DNA of 64,000 nt from Collinsella aerofaciens (GCF_015561195.1 NZ_JADMSU010000002.1:1-64000); one strand, 5' to 3'. Positions 7,990-17,039 are shown, counted from the stretch's first letter. Numbers and translations are program-made. Notes: a model not told the origin generated them from the sequence alone.

Positions 7990-10900
7990 CTAGGCCCGCG
8001 GTACGATCGGGCGGTTAACTTTGGCTAGCATATCAGAAGCGCACGAATCGAGCGCCCAACTCCGGAAAGCCGAGAACTCCATGCGCGAGCGCAAGCCCTC
8101 CAAATAGCGAATTGACCTGCTCAATTGCACACGACCGGGGTTTTCGGCCATCGCGATGCGACGGGTGTCGTCAAACCCCGAAACGCGACAGAAACCAAGC
8201 TCTTCGAAGATTCCCAGGCCGCTTGCCACCGAACGTTCGTCGACCGGGGTGCGGGCATCGATGGCAAGGCACATCTGCGCGATGTCGATATCGCTTGCGC
8301 AGAATGAATCATCCCCGGTCTTACCGCGGTTGGAGCGCCACATGGTCTGCAGCGCGCGATAGAGTGTGACGAGCTCGTCGCGCTCGGGTGCGTAGCAGTC
8401 GAGCAGGCGCTCGTTGATGCGGGCGTCGCGCGACGAATAGAGCAGGTGGATCACGGCGGGCTGTCCGTCACGACCGGCACGCCCGCTCATCTGGTTGAAC
8501 TCAATGGCGCCAAACGGCATGTGGTAGAGCACGACATGGCGGATATCGGGCAGGTTGACGCCCTCACCGAAAGCCGAAGTTGAAACGATGCAGCTGAGGC
8601 TTCCGTCTCGGAATGCTTCCTCCACGCGGCGGCGATCGGAGCGCGCAAGTCCCGCGTTATAGAACGCGATATGGGTTGCGTAATCGGGCACACGCTTGCG
8701 CAACGTCTTGGCGAGCGCCACGGACTGGTCGCGCGAATTGACGTAAATGACGGTCTTCTCCCCCGTCGCCACGATCGACACCAGGCGGTTTTCGCGGCTC
8801 GCAAGATCGCGGTCGTCCTCGAGCTGCAGATTCTCGCGCACCGTCTCGTCGACCACCGTGCGAGTAATCGGCAGCATGCGGGCAAGCTCGGCCACGACCG
8901 GAGCCGTCGCGGTGGCCGTCGCAGCCATAACAACCGGGTCGCCCAGGGCTTTGAGGATATCGGGCATGTCGAGATAGGCGCTGCGGTCGCCGCCCTTGGC
9001 AAGGCCGGCGTGGTGCGCCTCATCGATAACGACAAAGCCGATGCGGCCCGAACGCGCGAAGCGGTCACGGTGGATAGATAGGAACTCGGGCGTCGTGAGC
9101 ACGATACCGGTGCGGCCCGAAGCTAGGCCGGCGAACACGCCATCGCGTGCGGCCTCCACGGTCTCGCCGGTCAGCACGCCAACACCAATGCCAAGCGCTG
9201 CCATCGTCGACGAGAGGTGATAGGCCTGGTCGGCAACAAGCGCGCGCAGCGGATAGACAAAGATGCTCGCACGTCCGCGAAGGACAGCCTCGCGCGCAGC
9301 ATGTACATGGAAGATGAGAGACTTGCCGCGGCCCGTTCCCATAACGGCCAAGACGCTCTGGTGGTCGGCCAAGGCATCGAGTGCCTCAGCCTGCGCGCGG
9401 TGCGGCTGGTTCGATCCGATAAAGCTATGAATAAGCGAGCGCGTGAGCTCGGAATAGGAAAGCTGGGCGAGCGTCTCGCGCTTACGCGACTCCAGGCGCA
9501 GGCCGGAATCCGCCGGCTGCATGCCACGACGAAGCTCGCATGCCGGATCGTCGACGCTGGGCAGCGTGGTATCGCGGACCAGAACATCCTTGATCATGAG
9601 CTTGGGCTTCACACGCCCCTGCCAATGCTCGGCAACGGCCTCGAACACCAAGTCGACAGCGCTATCGCAGTTGATGAGCTTATCGATTTGCGGCACGCGG
9701 AACATAATGGCCGGCACACTCGCGGCGCCATCGGTCGCCACAAAGCGCATGTGCTCGCCGGTTTTGCCCACCACGGCGCGGTCGCACATCGTCACGCCCT
9801 CGGCAGCCAGCAGCGGCACCTTGTTGCCCTGGCCAAACGGCTCAAGACGGGAGATTTGCTCGATAGTCTCAATATTCAGCTCGGAGAGGTCAACAGTGGC
9901 GGCAACCTCGTCGGTGTCCTCAAAGTCCTCGGCGGGAAGCTCCGATAGCACGGCCGAAAGGCGACGGCGGAACTCATCGAGCTTGGACGCCTCGATGGTC
10001 ACGCCCACCGCGCCCGCATGTCCGCCGCGACGAATCAGCAGATCGGAGCAGCGCTCTACGGCGTCGAACAGGTTGACCTTGCCCACCGAGCGACCAGAGC
10101 CGCGCGCGATACCGTCCTCGATCGAGAACAGCAGCGCCGGCACGTGATAGCGGTTGGTCAGACGGCTTGCCACGATGCCCTTGACGCCCTCGTGCCAGCC
10201 CTCGCTACCCACGACGATTGCGCGTCCGCCGTCATAGGTCTTCTCGACCTTTGCCATGGCATCGCGCGTGAGCTCCGCCTCGATCTCACGGCGCTGGCGG
10301 TTGATTTCCTCGAGCTCAGCCGCCAGTGCGCTTGCTTCGATGGGATCGCGGGCAAGCAGCAGGTCGAGCGCCAGCTTGGGATCGGCCATGCGACCGGCAG
10401 CGTTTAAGCGGGGAATGAGCGAGAACGATAGGCCATCCGCCGTAATGCTCGAAAGGTCCGCCTTGGCGAGCGCGGCAAGCGCGATATAGCCGGGACGAGC
10501 GGTTACGCGCATCTGCTGGATGCCCTCGGCAACCAGCGCGCGGTTCTCGGGCGTGAGCGGCATCATGTCGGACACGGTGCCCAGCGCCGCGACCTCGATT
10601 AGCGAACGCCAATACGACGGCTTGCCCAGGCGCTCACCCAGGACTTGCACCAGCTTGAGCGCCACACCAGCACCGGCAAGTTCACGCGAGGGCCCCTCAT
10701 CCTCGAGCTTGGGGTCGGTCAGGGGCACACCCTGCGGCACCTGGTCGGAGGGCTCGTGATGGTCCGTGACCACCAAATCGATCCCCAGGCTCTCCAGATA
10801 GGAAACCTCTTCCTTGGCGGCAATACCGTTATCGACGGTCACGATCAGCTGGGGGCGAGCGAGCTCGTTAACGCGGTCGAGCGCCGCGCGCGAGAGACCG

Positions 10901-11277
10901 TAGCCCTCGTCAAAGCGATGCGGAATAAACGGCGTGACATCGGCGCCAAACGTGCGCAGTGCCTCGGTCAACAGGCAGGTCGACGTAATACCGTCAACGT
11001 CAAAATCGCCAAAGACCGCAATGTGCTCGTGGTTGCGAATAGCACGCTCGACGCGGTCGGCAACGACCGACATGCCCGGGATAATGAGTGGGTCGGCCCA
11101 GTCGCGATCGAGCGAAGGCGTCAAAAACAGCTGGCCTTCTTCGATGGATGTAATGCCGTGCGCAACCATAATGCGCGCCACCAGCCCGGGTATTCCCAGG
11201 CCAGCCGAAAGCTCCTTTTCGAGTTCGGGGTTTTGCTGAGCGACCGCCCAGCGATGCGTCGTCTTAAGCGATGACAT
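7990..11277 (-). CDS. recJ: RecJ single-strand exonuclease fused to a RecQ-like helicase
   Basis: A 1095-residue two-part protein. The N-terminal half is RecJ, a 5'-3' single-strand DNA exonuclease: GDFDVDGITS near residues 90-99, TVDNGIA, VTDHHEPS, then the DHHA1 motif RGGHAGAVG and an OB-fold region. The C-terminal half is a superfamily 2 helicase: Walker A-like GTGRGKS ending near 653, DEAH near 752, then SATAT-like TATATA, STSAFGEGVNLPDI and QMSGRAGRDG, resembling RecQ. A usual RecJ is about 560 to 780 residues, so the fusion joins two activities that cooperate as separate proteins in E. coli end resection. The start chosen is ATG with GGGGGTGG upstream; a GTG 15 codons earlier lacks a good site. 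relA follows in the same direction. Confidence 0.9.
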   Translation of the reverse strand: MSSLKTTHRWAVAQQNPELEKELSAGLGIPGLVARIMVAHGITSIEEGQLFLTPSLDRDWADPLIIPGMSVVADRVERAIRNHEHIAVFGDFDVDGITSTCLLTEALRTFGADVTPFIPHRFDEGYGLSRAALDRVNELARPQLIVTVDNGIAAKEEVSYLESLGIDLVVTDHHEPSDQVPQGVPLTDPKLEDEGPSRELAGAGVALKLVQVLGERLGKPSYWRSLIEVAALGTVSDMMPLTPENRALVAEGIQQMRVTARPGYIALAALAKADLSSITADGLSFSLIPRLNAAGRMADPKLALDLLLARDPIEASALAAELEEINRQRREIEAELTRDAMAKVEKTYDGGRAIVVGSEGWHEGVKGIVASRLTNRYHVPALLFSIEDGIARGSGRSVGKVNLFDAVERCSDLLIRRGGHAGAVGVTIEASKLDEFRRRLSAVLSELPAEDFEDTDEVAATVDLSELNIETIEQISRLEPFGQGNKVPLLAAEGVTMCDRAVVGKTGEHMRFVATDGAASVPAIMFRVPQIDKLINCDSAVDLVFEAVAEHWQGRVKPKLMIKDVLVRDTTLPSVDDPACELRRGMQPADSGLRLESRKRETLAQLSYSELTRSLIHSFIGSNQPHRAQAEALDALADHQSVLAVMGTGRGKSLIFHVHAAREAVLRGRASIFVYPLRALVADQAYHLSSTMAALGIGVGVLTGETVEAARDGVFAGLASGRTGIVLTTPEFLSIHRDRFARSGRIGFVVIDEAHHAGLAKGGDRSAYLDMPDILKALGDPVVMAATATATAPVVAELARMLPITRTVVDETVRENLQLEDDRDLASRENRLVSIVATGEKTVIYVNSRDQSVALAKTLRKRVPDYATHIAFYNAGLARSDRRRVEEAFRDGSLSCIVSTSAFGEGVNLPDIRHVVLYHMPFGAIEFNQMSGRAGRDGQPAVIHLLYSSRDARINERLLDCYAPERDELVTLYRALQTMWRSNRGKTGDDSFCASDIDIAQMCLAIDARTPVDERSVASGLGIFEELGFCRVSGFDDTRRIAMAENPGRVQLSRSIRYLEGLRSRMEFSAFRSWALDSCASDMLAKVNRPIVPRA

Positions 11278-11385
11278 AGGCGCCCACCCCCGATAGGGGC
11301 AGGTCGCCGCGATACCTCTCACGGTTCATAGCGATGAGTCCTCTGTGTATGCCCGCTTCGGCAGGCAGATCTGTTGAACGGATTT

Positions 11386-11391
11386 ATTATA
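11386..11391 (-). promoter_or_regulatory. Probable -10 element for the recJ-helicase/relA transcript
   Basis: The minus strand reads GGTATAATAAA, a perfect TATAAT about 110 bases before the recJ start. The expected -35 position (CGATTT) is poor, so this is a -10-only call. Confidence 0.4.
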
Positions 11392-11553
11392 CCGTGCAGC
11401 GCGGACGCAAATCGCCGCAGCACGCCGCGGTTTCGGTAAACGATGCCGGTAATAGCCTCGAAATATTCAAGCGTTTCTGACGCACGGACGCACGCGAGCG
11501 TCTAGCATATCCATTCAAAACGGATTCACGAGCAAAGGGAGTCACAAGCGCAT

Positions 11554-12552
11554 ATGAAGCAATGGGTTGGACTGGGCAAGTTTCTCGCGGGGCATATGCA
11601 GGTCATCGTTCCGATTTGTGTGGCGCTCGGCGTGCTCTTTCCCCAGCAGATCGGCGTGCTCAAGCCCATCGTTCCCACCTTGTTTGCCTTTATGACGTTT
11701 CAGGGTGCGCTCAGTAACACCTTTCACCAGGTAGCCGAGGTGTTCCACCGTCCGCTGCACCTGATTCTGGCGTTGCTGGTCTCGGCAGTGCTTATTCCCA
11801 TCGCGGCGTATGCCATGGGGTCACTCTTCTTTGGCTCCAACCCCAACCTTGTCTGCGGCATTGTACTCGAATACAGCGTGCCCGTGGCCGTCACCGCCTT
11901 TATGTGGATTAGCATGTTCGGCGGCAACGGCCCGCTCGCGCTCACCATCATCCTGACGTCCTCGGTCATCTCGCCCGTGACGATTCCGCTCACGCTCAAG
12001 CTCTTGCTGGGCGCCACCGTCTCGATCGATGTGCCGAGCATGATGCAGAACATGGCCTTTATGATCGCCATCCCCGCTGTGCTCGGTATTGTCATCAATG
12101 AACTCACGCGCGGCTGGGGCCACGAGAAACTCTCTCCCGCGCTCTCGCCCGCCTGCAAGTTCATGATGATGGGCGTCATCGCGTCCAACTCCACCGCTAT
12201 GAGCGAGTACGTGCTACACATGAATGTTGAGCGCTTGGAAGTCGCACTCTTTATCCTGGTGTTCGCCATCAGCGGCTTTATCATCGGCGTCCTGATCGCC
12301 CGGGCCCTGCACCTGCCGTATAGCGAGACGACCACCATGTGCTTTACCTGCGGCATGCGCAACATCTCTTCGGGTGCCGTCATCGCCACGCAATATTTTC
12401 CCGGCGAAATGGTATTCCCCGTCATGTGCGGCACGCTGTTTCAGCAGGTGTTGGCCTCAATTATCGGGCACCTCTTTGAGCGCCTGACCGGCGAGGAGCG
12501 CACCAAACAGCGCAAGCGGGTCGAAGCCGGCCGCGACGCCATGGCGCGCTAG
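11554..12552 (+). CDS. BASS-family bile acid:sodium symporter-like transporter
   Basis: A 332-residue integral membrane protein with about nine or ten hydrophobic segments, of the bile acid:Na+ symporter (SBF) family. The central EYSVPVAVTAFMW and the later CFTCGMRNISSGAV segments are the conserved crossover-helix regions of this fold. Bacterial members move organic anions such as pantoate, pyruvate-like acids or bile acids; the ligand cannot be read from sequence. It is transcribed alone on the plus strand, divergent from recJ. The C terminus is a short charged tail (EERTKQRKRVEAGR). GAGCAAAGGGAG precedes the ATG by about 14 bases, a somewhat loose ribosome site. Confidence 0.85.
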   Translation: MKQWVGLGKFLAGHMQVIVPICVALGVLFPQQIGVLKPIVPTLFAFMTFQGALSNTFHQVAEVFHRPLHLILALLVSAVLIPIAAYAMGSLFFGSNPNLVCGIVLEYSVPVAVTAFMWISMFGGNGPLALTIILTSSVISPVTIPLTLKLLLGATVSIDVPSMMQNMAFMIAIPAVLGIVINELTRGWGHEKLSPALSPACKFMMMGVIASNSTAMSEYVLHMNVERLEVALFILVFAISGFIIGVLIARALHLPYSETTTMCFTCGMRNISSGAVIATQYFPGEMVFPVMCGTLFQQVLASIIGHLFERLTGEERTKQRKRVEAGRDAMAR

Positions 12553-12582
12553 GCTGTCCGCATTACGCGGGTGTTAGTCTTG

Positions 12583-13380
12583 CTATACGAGCGTTTCCAG
12601 ATGCGCACGCAGACGCTCAGCATCGATATCGAGCGTCGTCTCGGCATTGACTTGGGCCAAACGATAGCCGACAAAGTAGGGCGAAACCACCCAACGCGGC
12701 AGCGCCTTGGCAATGGTCCGACCGCCCAGGTGATAGAAGAACAAGTTGTACGACTCTGCGCGACCACCGTGGTGCTCGTTTAGGATATAGCGCAGAGCTA
12801 CCTGGATCGCATCGGCAAAGAGATCCGCCTCGGCTTGGTCTCGTGCGTCATCGCTGGCGGCGATTCCCTGTGGGGCTGAAACGTTGATCTCAAAGAACCC
12901 CATGATCGGTTCGGTTGAGATATTGACCGAGATTCTCCCCTGTTGCCAGACATTGATGCCTTCGAAATTGGCGGAAGTCAGCGAAGCATAGCCGTCTTCC
13001 TGCTCCAAACCCACAATCTGCATGTGCGGATGGACCAGACTGCCGCCCGAAAGTGGGCCCTTGTTCTTGTACATGAGAACGCTGCGATACTGCCGGGAGT
13101 CAATCATCCGCTGCCAGCAATCCAGAGCAAACCGCATAACATGATGCAGCTCGTCCGGCGCATAGGTCACCAGATCGGCGTCGTGGTCGGACGACTCAAT
13201 CAATACGGTCTGGCGAGTGGCCCGCAAGGTCTTAAACTTATTCTCGAGCCAGATGCAGTCGCCATCGCGCCGGATGATATTGGCGAGTTCCTCGGTATCG
13301 CAAAAGGGGCACGCGGTGCCGGGACGACGGTTGTCGTCGGGCTTACCGTTCGCCTGCTGAACGTCAAATACCAGCGCCAC
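12583..13380 (-). CDS. DUF4931 protein, HIT/galactose-1-phosphate uridylyltransferase-like
   Basis: A 265-residue protein with CPFCDTEE near the N terminus, which could hold zinc, and VHPHMQIVG in the middle, the histidine motif of the HIT/GalT nucleotidyl-transferase fold. This arrangement matches DUF4931 proteins. The substrate is unknown. Translation starts at GTG, and its GGAGGT ribosome site is embedded in the last codons of cutC, with the two frames separated by only three bases, so the genes are very likely translationally coupled. That coupling suggests a shared task, but none is documented that I can name. Confidence 0.75.
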   Translation of the reverse strand: MALVFDVQQANGKPDDNRRPGTACPFCDTEELANIIRRDGDCIWLENKFKTLRATRQTVLIESSDHDADLVTYAPDELHHVMRFALDCWQRMIDSRQYRSVLMYKNKGPLSGGSLVHPHMQIVGLEQEDGYASLTSANFEGINVWQQGRISVNISTEPIMGFFEINVSAPQGIAASDDARDQAEADLFADAIQVALRYILNEHHGGRAESYNLFFYHLGGRTIAKALPRWVVSPYFVGYRLAQVNAETTLDIDAERLRAHLETLV

Positions 13381-13383
13381 GGG

Positions 13384-14061
13384 TTATACCTCCAGCGGCA
13401 CGATCTTGGTGCCATGGAGCTCGGAGACGCCCAGTGCCGCCGCCACGGTATCGCGGTTGGCCGTAGTGATGCCGCCGCCGGGAAGGATGGTCAAACGATC
13501 GCCCGCATACTCGATTAAACGAGCCAGGTTTTCGAAGTTGTCCTCGATCGGCGTACCGGCAGTACCACCGTGCGTCAGAATGCGCGTGACGCCGCAGTCG
13601 GCGAGCGTGTCAATGGCGTCCAGCTGAGCCTCGGGCGAGAGCTGGTCAAACGCAATGTGGAAAGTGATGTCAAGGGATTCGCGCTTGCACTCCTCGGTCG
13701 CGCAGCCCGCAGCCATCACGAGGGCGCCAAGCGTAAGTTCGTCGAGCGCCCATCCGCCAGCGCAGGGCTTGCAGCAGCCAAAGACCAAGCCGTCAACGCC
13801 CGCACTCACAGCAAGGCCCAGATCCATCTCCATCATACGCAGCTCGTCCTGGTTGTAGTGAAAGTCGCCGCCACGCGGGCGAATCATGCACATCACCCGT
13901 GCATCGTGCTCGTGAGCATAGTTGGTCGTAGCGCTGATAACGCCGGCCGAAGGCGTAGTGCCACCAACGGCAAGGTTGTCGCACAGCTCGATACGCCTTG
14001 CACCGGCATCGATAGCCGCCGGCACACGCTCAAAGTTCTCGGCACAAAACTCGTACAGCAT
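13384..14061 (-). CDS. cutC: CutC family protein
   Basis: A 225-residue TIM-barrel protein of the CutC family. Conserved stretches are EFCAENFERVPAAIDAGARR at the N terminus, LCDNLAVGGTTPS, MIRPRGGDFHY, DGLVFGC and LTHGGTAGTPIEDN. The family was named for copper tolerance in E. coli, but that role is disputed and the true reaction is unknown. The open frame runs upstream through an inverted repeat to 14217, but the conserved protein begins at the ATG at 14061, which has GGGGGTC upstream. It is the first gene of a two-gene unit with the DUF4931 protein. Confidence 0.88.
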   Translation of the reverse strand: MLYEFCAENFERVPAAIDAGARRIELCDNLAVGGTTPSAGVISATTNYAHEHDARVMCMIRPRGGDFHYNQDELRMMEMDLGLAVSAGVDGLVFGCCKPCAGGWALDELTLGALVMAAGCATEECKRESLDITFHIAFDQLSPEAQLDAIDTLADCGVTRILTHGGTAGTPIEDNFENLARLIEYAGDRLTILPGGGITTANRDTVAAALGVSELHGTKIVPLEV

Positions 14062-14121
14062 AGATAGACCCCCAAAGACAGCAGATGTTTTCCGACGGGC
14101 ATTGTCACACACCCCCATGAA

Positions 14122-14185
14122 GTTGCGGTGGAATAGGGACTCTTTTTGGCCTCTGAGGCTCCCATTGTCCCTATTCCACCGCAAC
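14122..14185. repeat. Perfect 19-bp inverted repeat upstream of cutC
   Basis: GTTGCGGTGGAATAGGGAC at 14122-14140 is repeated in exact reverse complement at 14167-14185, separated by 26 bases that themselves contain GCCTC/GAGGC. It would form a long hairpin in the cutC leader. The GGGAC/GTCCC core recurs at 17968-17987. Confidence 0.85.
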
Positions 14186-14243
14186 ATAAAGGGAGTAGTC
14201 GTTGGCATCTGCCACAACGTCGATGTTTTGGCAACGACAGCGA

Positions 14244-14342
14244 AAGCCCGCTAGGGCGAGCAAGGTGCCTTGAAACGAGGCGGCATTGACCTTCTGGTCA
14301 TGCCGCCGAAGTTGAAAGGCAGATTGCCGCCCTGGCGGGCTT
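14244..14342. other. Cloverleaf-like structured element, possible non-coding RNA
   Basis: About 99 bases fold as a closed multibranch structure. The outer stem pairs AAGCCCGC and GGGCG (14244-14258) with CGCCC and GCGGGCTT (14328-14342). Inside are CAAG/CTTG, a long arm GGCGGCAT-TGACC/GGTCATGCCGCC with a TTCT loop, and a short GGCA/TGCC. Either strand can form it. It is not a tRNA: there is no T-arm consensus or CCA. It could be a leader RNA of cutC, a mobile palindromic element, or a Collinsella RNA family. Confidence 0.5.
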
Positions 14343-14355
14343 GCAGCGTCAAGTA

Positions 14356-14383
14356 GTTACGGCGTTTGGTAAAACGCCGTAAC
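14356..14383 (-). terminator. Perfect 12-bp inverted repeat just after livF
   Basis: GTTACGGCGTTT, four bases, AAACGCCGTAAC. It begins three bases after the livF stop codon on the minus strand. There is no clear T run, so the exact role may be termination or protection of the message 3' end. Confidence 0.6.
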
Positions 14384-14386
14384 TAT

Positions 14387-15100
14387 CTAACCACCAAGAT
14401 ATGCTTTGCGAACGTTATCGTCGTGCAGGAGCTCTTGGCCGGTGCCGGTCAAGGTAATCTTACCGGTCTCGAGCACGTAGCCGCGTGTGGCGATGGAAAG
14501 AGCCATCTGTGCGTTTTGCTCGACCAGAAGCACCGTGGTGCCGGCCTTATGCAGTTCCTCGACAATCTGGAAGATCTGCTCGATCAGAATCGGCGCCAGG
14601 CCCATGGAAGGCTCGTCGAGCATGAGCAGCTTGGGGTTACTCATAAGGGCGCGGCCCATAACGAGCATCTGCTGCTCGCCGCCCGAAAGGGTGCCGGCGA
14701 CCTGGCGACGGCGCTCCTTCAGGCGCGGGAACTGCTCGTAGACGCGCTCAAGGCCCGGAGCCACCGTGGACTTGGGCTGCGTATAGGCGCCCATCTCCAG
14801 GTTCTCCTCAACCGTCATCTGCAAAAAGGCGCGACGTCCCTCGGGAACCTGGGCCAGGCCCTTGCCCACCAGCTTGTCGGCGGGCGTATGGGTAATGTCC
14901 TCGCCCATAAACTTGATGGAGCCGGTCTTGGAACGCAGCAAGCCCGAGACGGTCTTGAGCGTTGTGGACTTGCCGGCACCGTTCGCACCAATCAAGGCCA
15001 CGATCTCGCCCTCGTTAACGTTAAAGGAGATGTCCTTGATGGCGTGGATGGCGCCGTACCAGACGTTGATGTTGTAGACGGAAAGCATCGGCTCTGCCAT
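14387..15100 (-). CDS. livF: Branched-chain amino acid ABC transporter, ATPase LivF
   Basis: A 237-residue ABC ATPase, last gene of the liv operon. Walker A is GANGAGKST, the signature is LSGGEQQML and Walker B is LLMLDEPSMGLAP. The short form and the GLAPILIEQIFQIV segment are typical of LivF rather than LivG. It hydrolyses ATP on the cytoplasmic side to drive uptake of leucine, isoleucine or valine, or related amino acids, through LivH-LivM. Its ATG follows the livG stop codon with no intervening base, indicating coupled translation. Confidence 0.95.
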   Translation of the reverse strand: MAEPMLSVYNINVWYGAIHAIKDISFNVNEGEIVALIGANGAGKSTTLKTVSGLLRSKTGSIKFMGEDITHTPADKLVGKGLAQVPEGRRAFLQMTVEENLEMGAYTQPKSTVAPGLERVYEQFPRLKERRRQVAGTLSGGEQQMLVMGRALMSNPKLLMLDEPSMGLAPILIEQIFQIVEELHKAGTTVLLVEQNAQMALSIATRGYVLETGKITLTGTGQELLHDDNVRKAYLGG

Positions 15101-15961
15101 TTAGTTCTCCCCCTTATCCTGCTTGCCCAGATATGCCTCGATAACGGCGTCGTTGTTCTGGATTTCCTCGGCCGTACCCTTGGCGATAACCTTGCCAAAG
15201 TTAAGCACGCAGATGCCCTCGCAGATGTTCATAACGAGCGACATATCATGCTCGATAAGCATGATGGCGATGCCGAAGGTGTCGCGGATCTTGACGATGT
15301 TCTCCATGAGCTCCGCGGTCTCGGACGGGTTCATGCCGGCGGCAGGCTCGTCGAGCAACAGCAGCTTGGGGTTGGTGGCAAGCGCGCGGACGATCTCCAG
15401 ACGACGCTGAGCGCCGTAAGGCAGCGAGCCGGCCTGTTCATTTGCCAGGTGCTCCATGTCAAAAATGGACAGCAGCTCCATGGCGCGCTCGTGGGCAGCC
15501 TTCTCGTGCTTCCAATACGTCGGCAGGCGCAGCACGCCCTCAAAGCCGGAGTAGCGCTCCTGATTGTGCAGACCGACCTTGACGTTATCCTCCACCGTCA
15601 TGGTGTTGAACAGGCGAATGTTCTGGAATGTACGGGCAATACCCATGCGGTTGACCTGATAGACCGACTTGCCCGAGGTGTCCTCACCATCGAGCAGGAT
15701 GGTGCCATGCGTGGGCTGGTACACCTTGGTGAGCAGGTTGAAGACCGTGGTCTTGCCGGCACCGTTGGGGCCGATGAGACCGGCGATCTCGGTCTTGCCG
15801 ATGGTTAGGCTAAAGTCGTCGACCGCCTTGAGGCCGCCAAACTCAATGCCCAGGTGGATGCACTCGAGCGCCGGTCGCTGGCCCAAGTCGCGGTCGGGGA
15901 CAATGGCGCCAGAAGGATACGGGACCATCTTGCCCTTGTTGAACTCAAACTTACTGGGCAT
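15101..15961 (-). CDS. livG: Branched-chain amino acid ABC transporter, ATPase LivG
   Basis: A 286-residue ABC ATPase. Walker A GPNGAGKTT, Walker B LLLLDEPAAGMNP and the helix-rich insert around TFQNIRLFNTMTVEDNVKVG are typical of LivG. The signature region is unusual, reading LPYGAQRRLEI rather than LSGGQ, as in many LivG proteins. The start chosen is the ATG at 15961, which has GGAGGT eight bases upstream and overlaps the end of livM by 11 bases; the frame extends nine codons further without better evidence. It pairs with LivF as the second ATPase of the transporter. Confidence 0.94.
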   Translation of the reverse strand: MPSKFEFNKGKMVPYPSGAIVPDRDLGQRPALECIHLGIEFGGLKAVDDFSLTIGKTEIAGLIGPNGAGKTTVFNLLTKVYQPTHGTILLDGEDTSGKSVYQVNRMGIARTFQNIRLFNTMTVEDNVKVGLHNQERYSGFEGVLRLPTYWKHEKAAHERAMELLSIFDMEHLANEQAGSLPYGAQRRLEIVRALATNPKLLLLDEPAAGMNPSETAELMENIVKIRDTFGIAIMLIEHDMSLVMNICEGICVLNFGKVIAKGTAEEIQNNDAVIEAYLGKQDKGEN

Positions 15962-17030
15962 CGGCTGCCACCTCCTTCTTGGGAGCAAAGCGATCCTTAA
16001 TGCGTGCGAAGAACGCCTTGAGCTGCGGGTTGTTGGTAAAGATCATGACCAGGATCAGCACGATGGCGTAGATGAGCATGCGGTAGTCCGAGAACTGACG
16101 GAGCAGCTCGGGAAGCACCGTGAGCAACGCCGCCGCGATGACGGAGCCGCGCATATTGCCCAGACCGCCCAAGACCACGAACACCAGGATGAGGATGGAC
16201 GTGTTGAAGTCGAACTTAGTGGCGGAGAGCTGCGAGAAGTTACCGCCGAAGAGGGCTCCGGCAGCACCGGCGAGAGCGGCGGAAACCACGAAGGCGATCA
16301 TGCGGTACTGGGTGACGGAGATACCCACGGACTCGGCAGCGATCTTGTTGTCGCGCACGGCCATAATGGCACGGCCGGTACGGCTGCGGACCAGGTTGAG
16401 TACAATCACGAGCGCGACCATGACCAGGATGGCGCCGGCAAGGAAGGTCGAATAGGTCGACACACCCGAAGCGCCCTGGGCGCCCTTGATGATGGCGGTG
16501 CCGTCCTCGAGCAGGTGCAGGTCGTCGATCGTGGAGTTACCTGTGATGTTAAAGATCACATGCAGGCCGCGGGAGTCGACGCCCACGATAAGGCAGGTGA
16601 CGATCTCTTTGATGATCTCGCCAAAAGCCAGGGTCACGATGGCCAGATAGTCGCCGCTCAGGCGCAGGACCGGGATGCCGATCAAGAAGCCCAGGATGGC
16701 GGCAGCGATGGCGCCGACCACGATACTGATGATAAGGCGCACCGGATCGGAGGGAACGGCGCTCTCGAGGGCGACCGCGGTGACGATGCCCGTGTAGGCA
16801 CCGACACTCATAAAGCCCGCATGGCCCAGCGACAAGTCGCCCGCGATGCCGACGACGAGGTTAAGGGAGATGGCCATGACGATATAGGCCGTGATGGGAA
16901 CCAGCTGACCGGCGATCATGCGCGGAATCATATGGTTGGACTGCATAAAGAACACGATGGCGAACGCCACAAGGCACATGGCGTACGTAACAAAGTCGTG
17001 ACGCGTCTGCTTGTCTTTAAGAAACTTCAT
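15951..17030 (-). CDS. livM: Branched-chain amino acid ABC transporter, permease LivM
   Basis: An integral membrane permease of about 359 residues with roughly nine hydrophobic segments. The motif region GDLSLGHAGFMSVGAYT followed by LRLSGDYLAIVTLAFGEI is the hallmark of LivM-type permeases, where the second phrase contacts the ATPases. It forms the translocation path with LivH. The start is uncertain between a GTG at 17039, directly after the livH stop, and the ATG at 17030; the ATG is chosen for its AGGTG at suitable spacing. The C terminus carries a charged tail. Confidence 0.93.
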   Translation of the reverse strand: MKFLKDKQTRHDFVTYAMCLVAFAIVFFMQSNHMIPRMIAGQLVPITAYIVMAISLNLVVGIAGDLSLGHAGFMSVGAYTGIVTAVALESAVPSDPVRLIISIVVGAIAAAILGFLIGIPVLRLSGDYLAIVTLAFGEIIKEIVTCLIVGVDSRGLHVIFNITGNSTIDDLHLLEDGTAIIKGAQGASGVSTYSTFLAGAILVMVALVIVLNLVRSRTGRAIMAVRDNKIAAESVGISVTQYRMIAFVVSAALAGAAGALFGGNFSQLSATKFDFNTSILILVFVVLGGLGNMRGSVIAAALLTVLPELLRQFSDYRMLIYAIVLILVMIFTNNPQLKAFFARIKDRFAPKKEVAADAQ

Positions 17031-17039
17031 AACGCTCAC

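Noticed and set aside
6859-8028. A 389-codon plus-strand frame opposite relA.
   Set aside because: RelA/SpoT motifs on the minus strand cover it; no ribosome site or domain on the plus strand.
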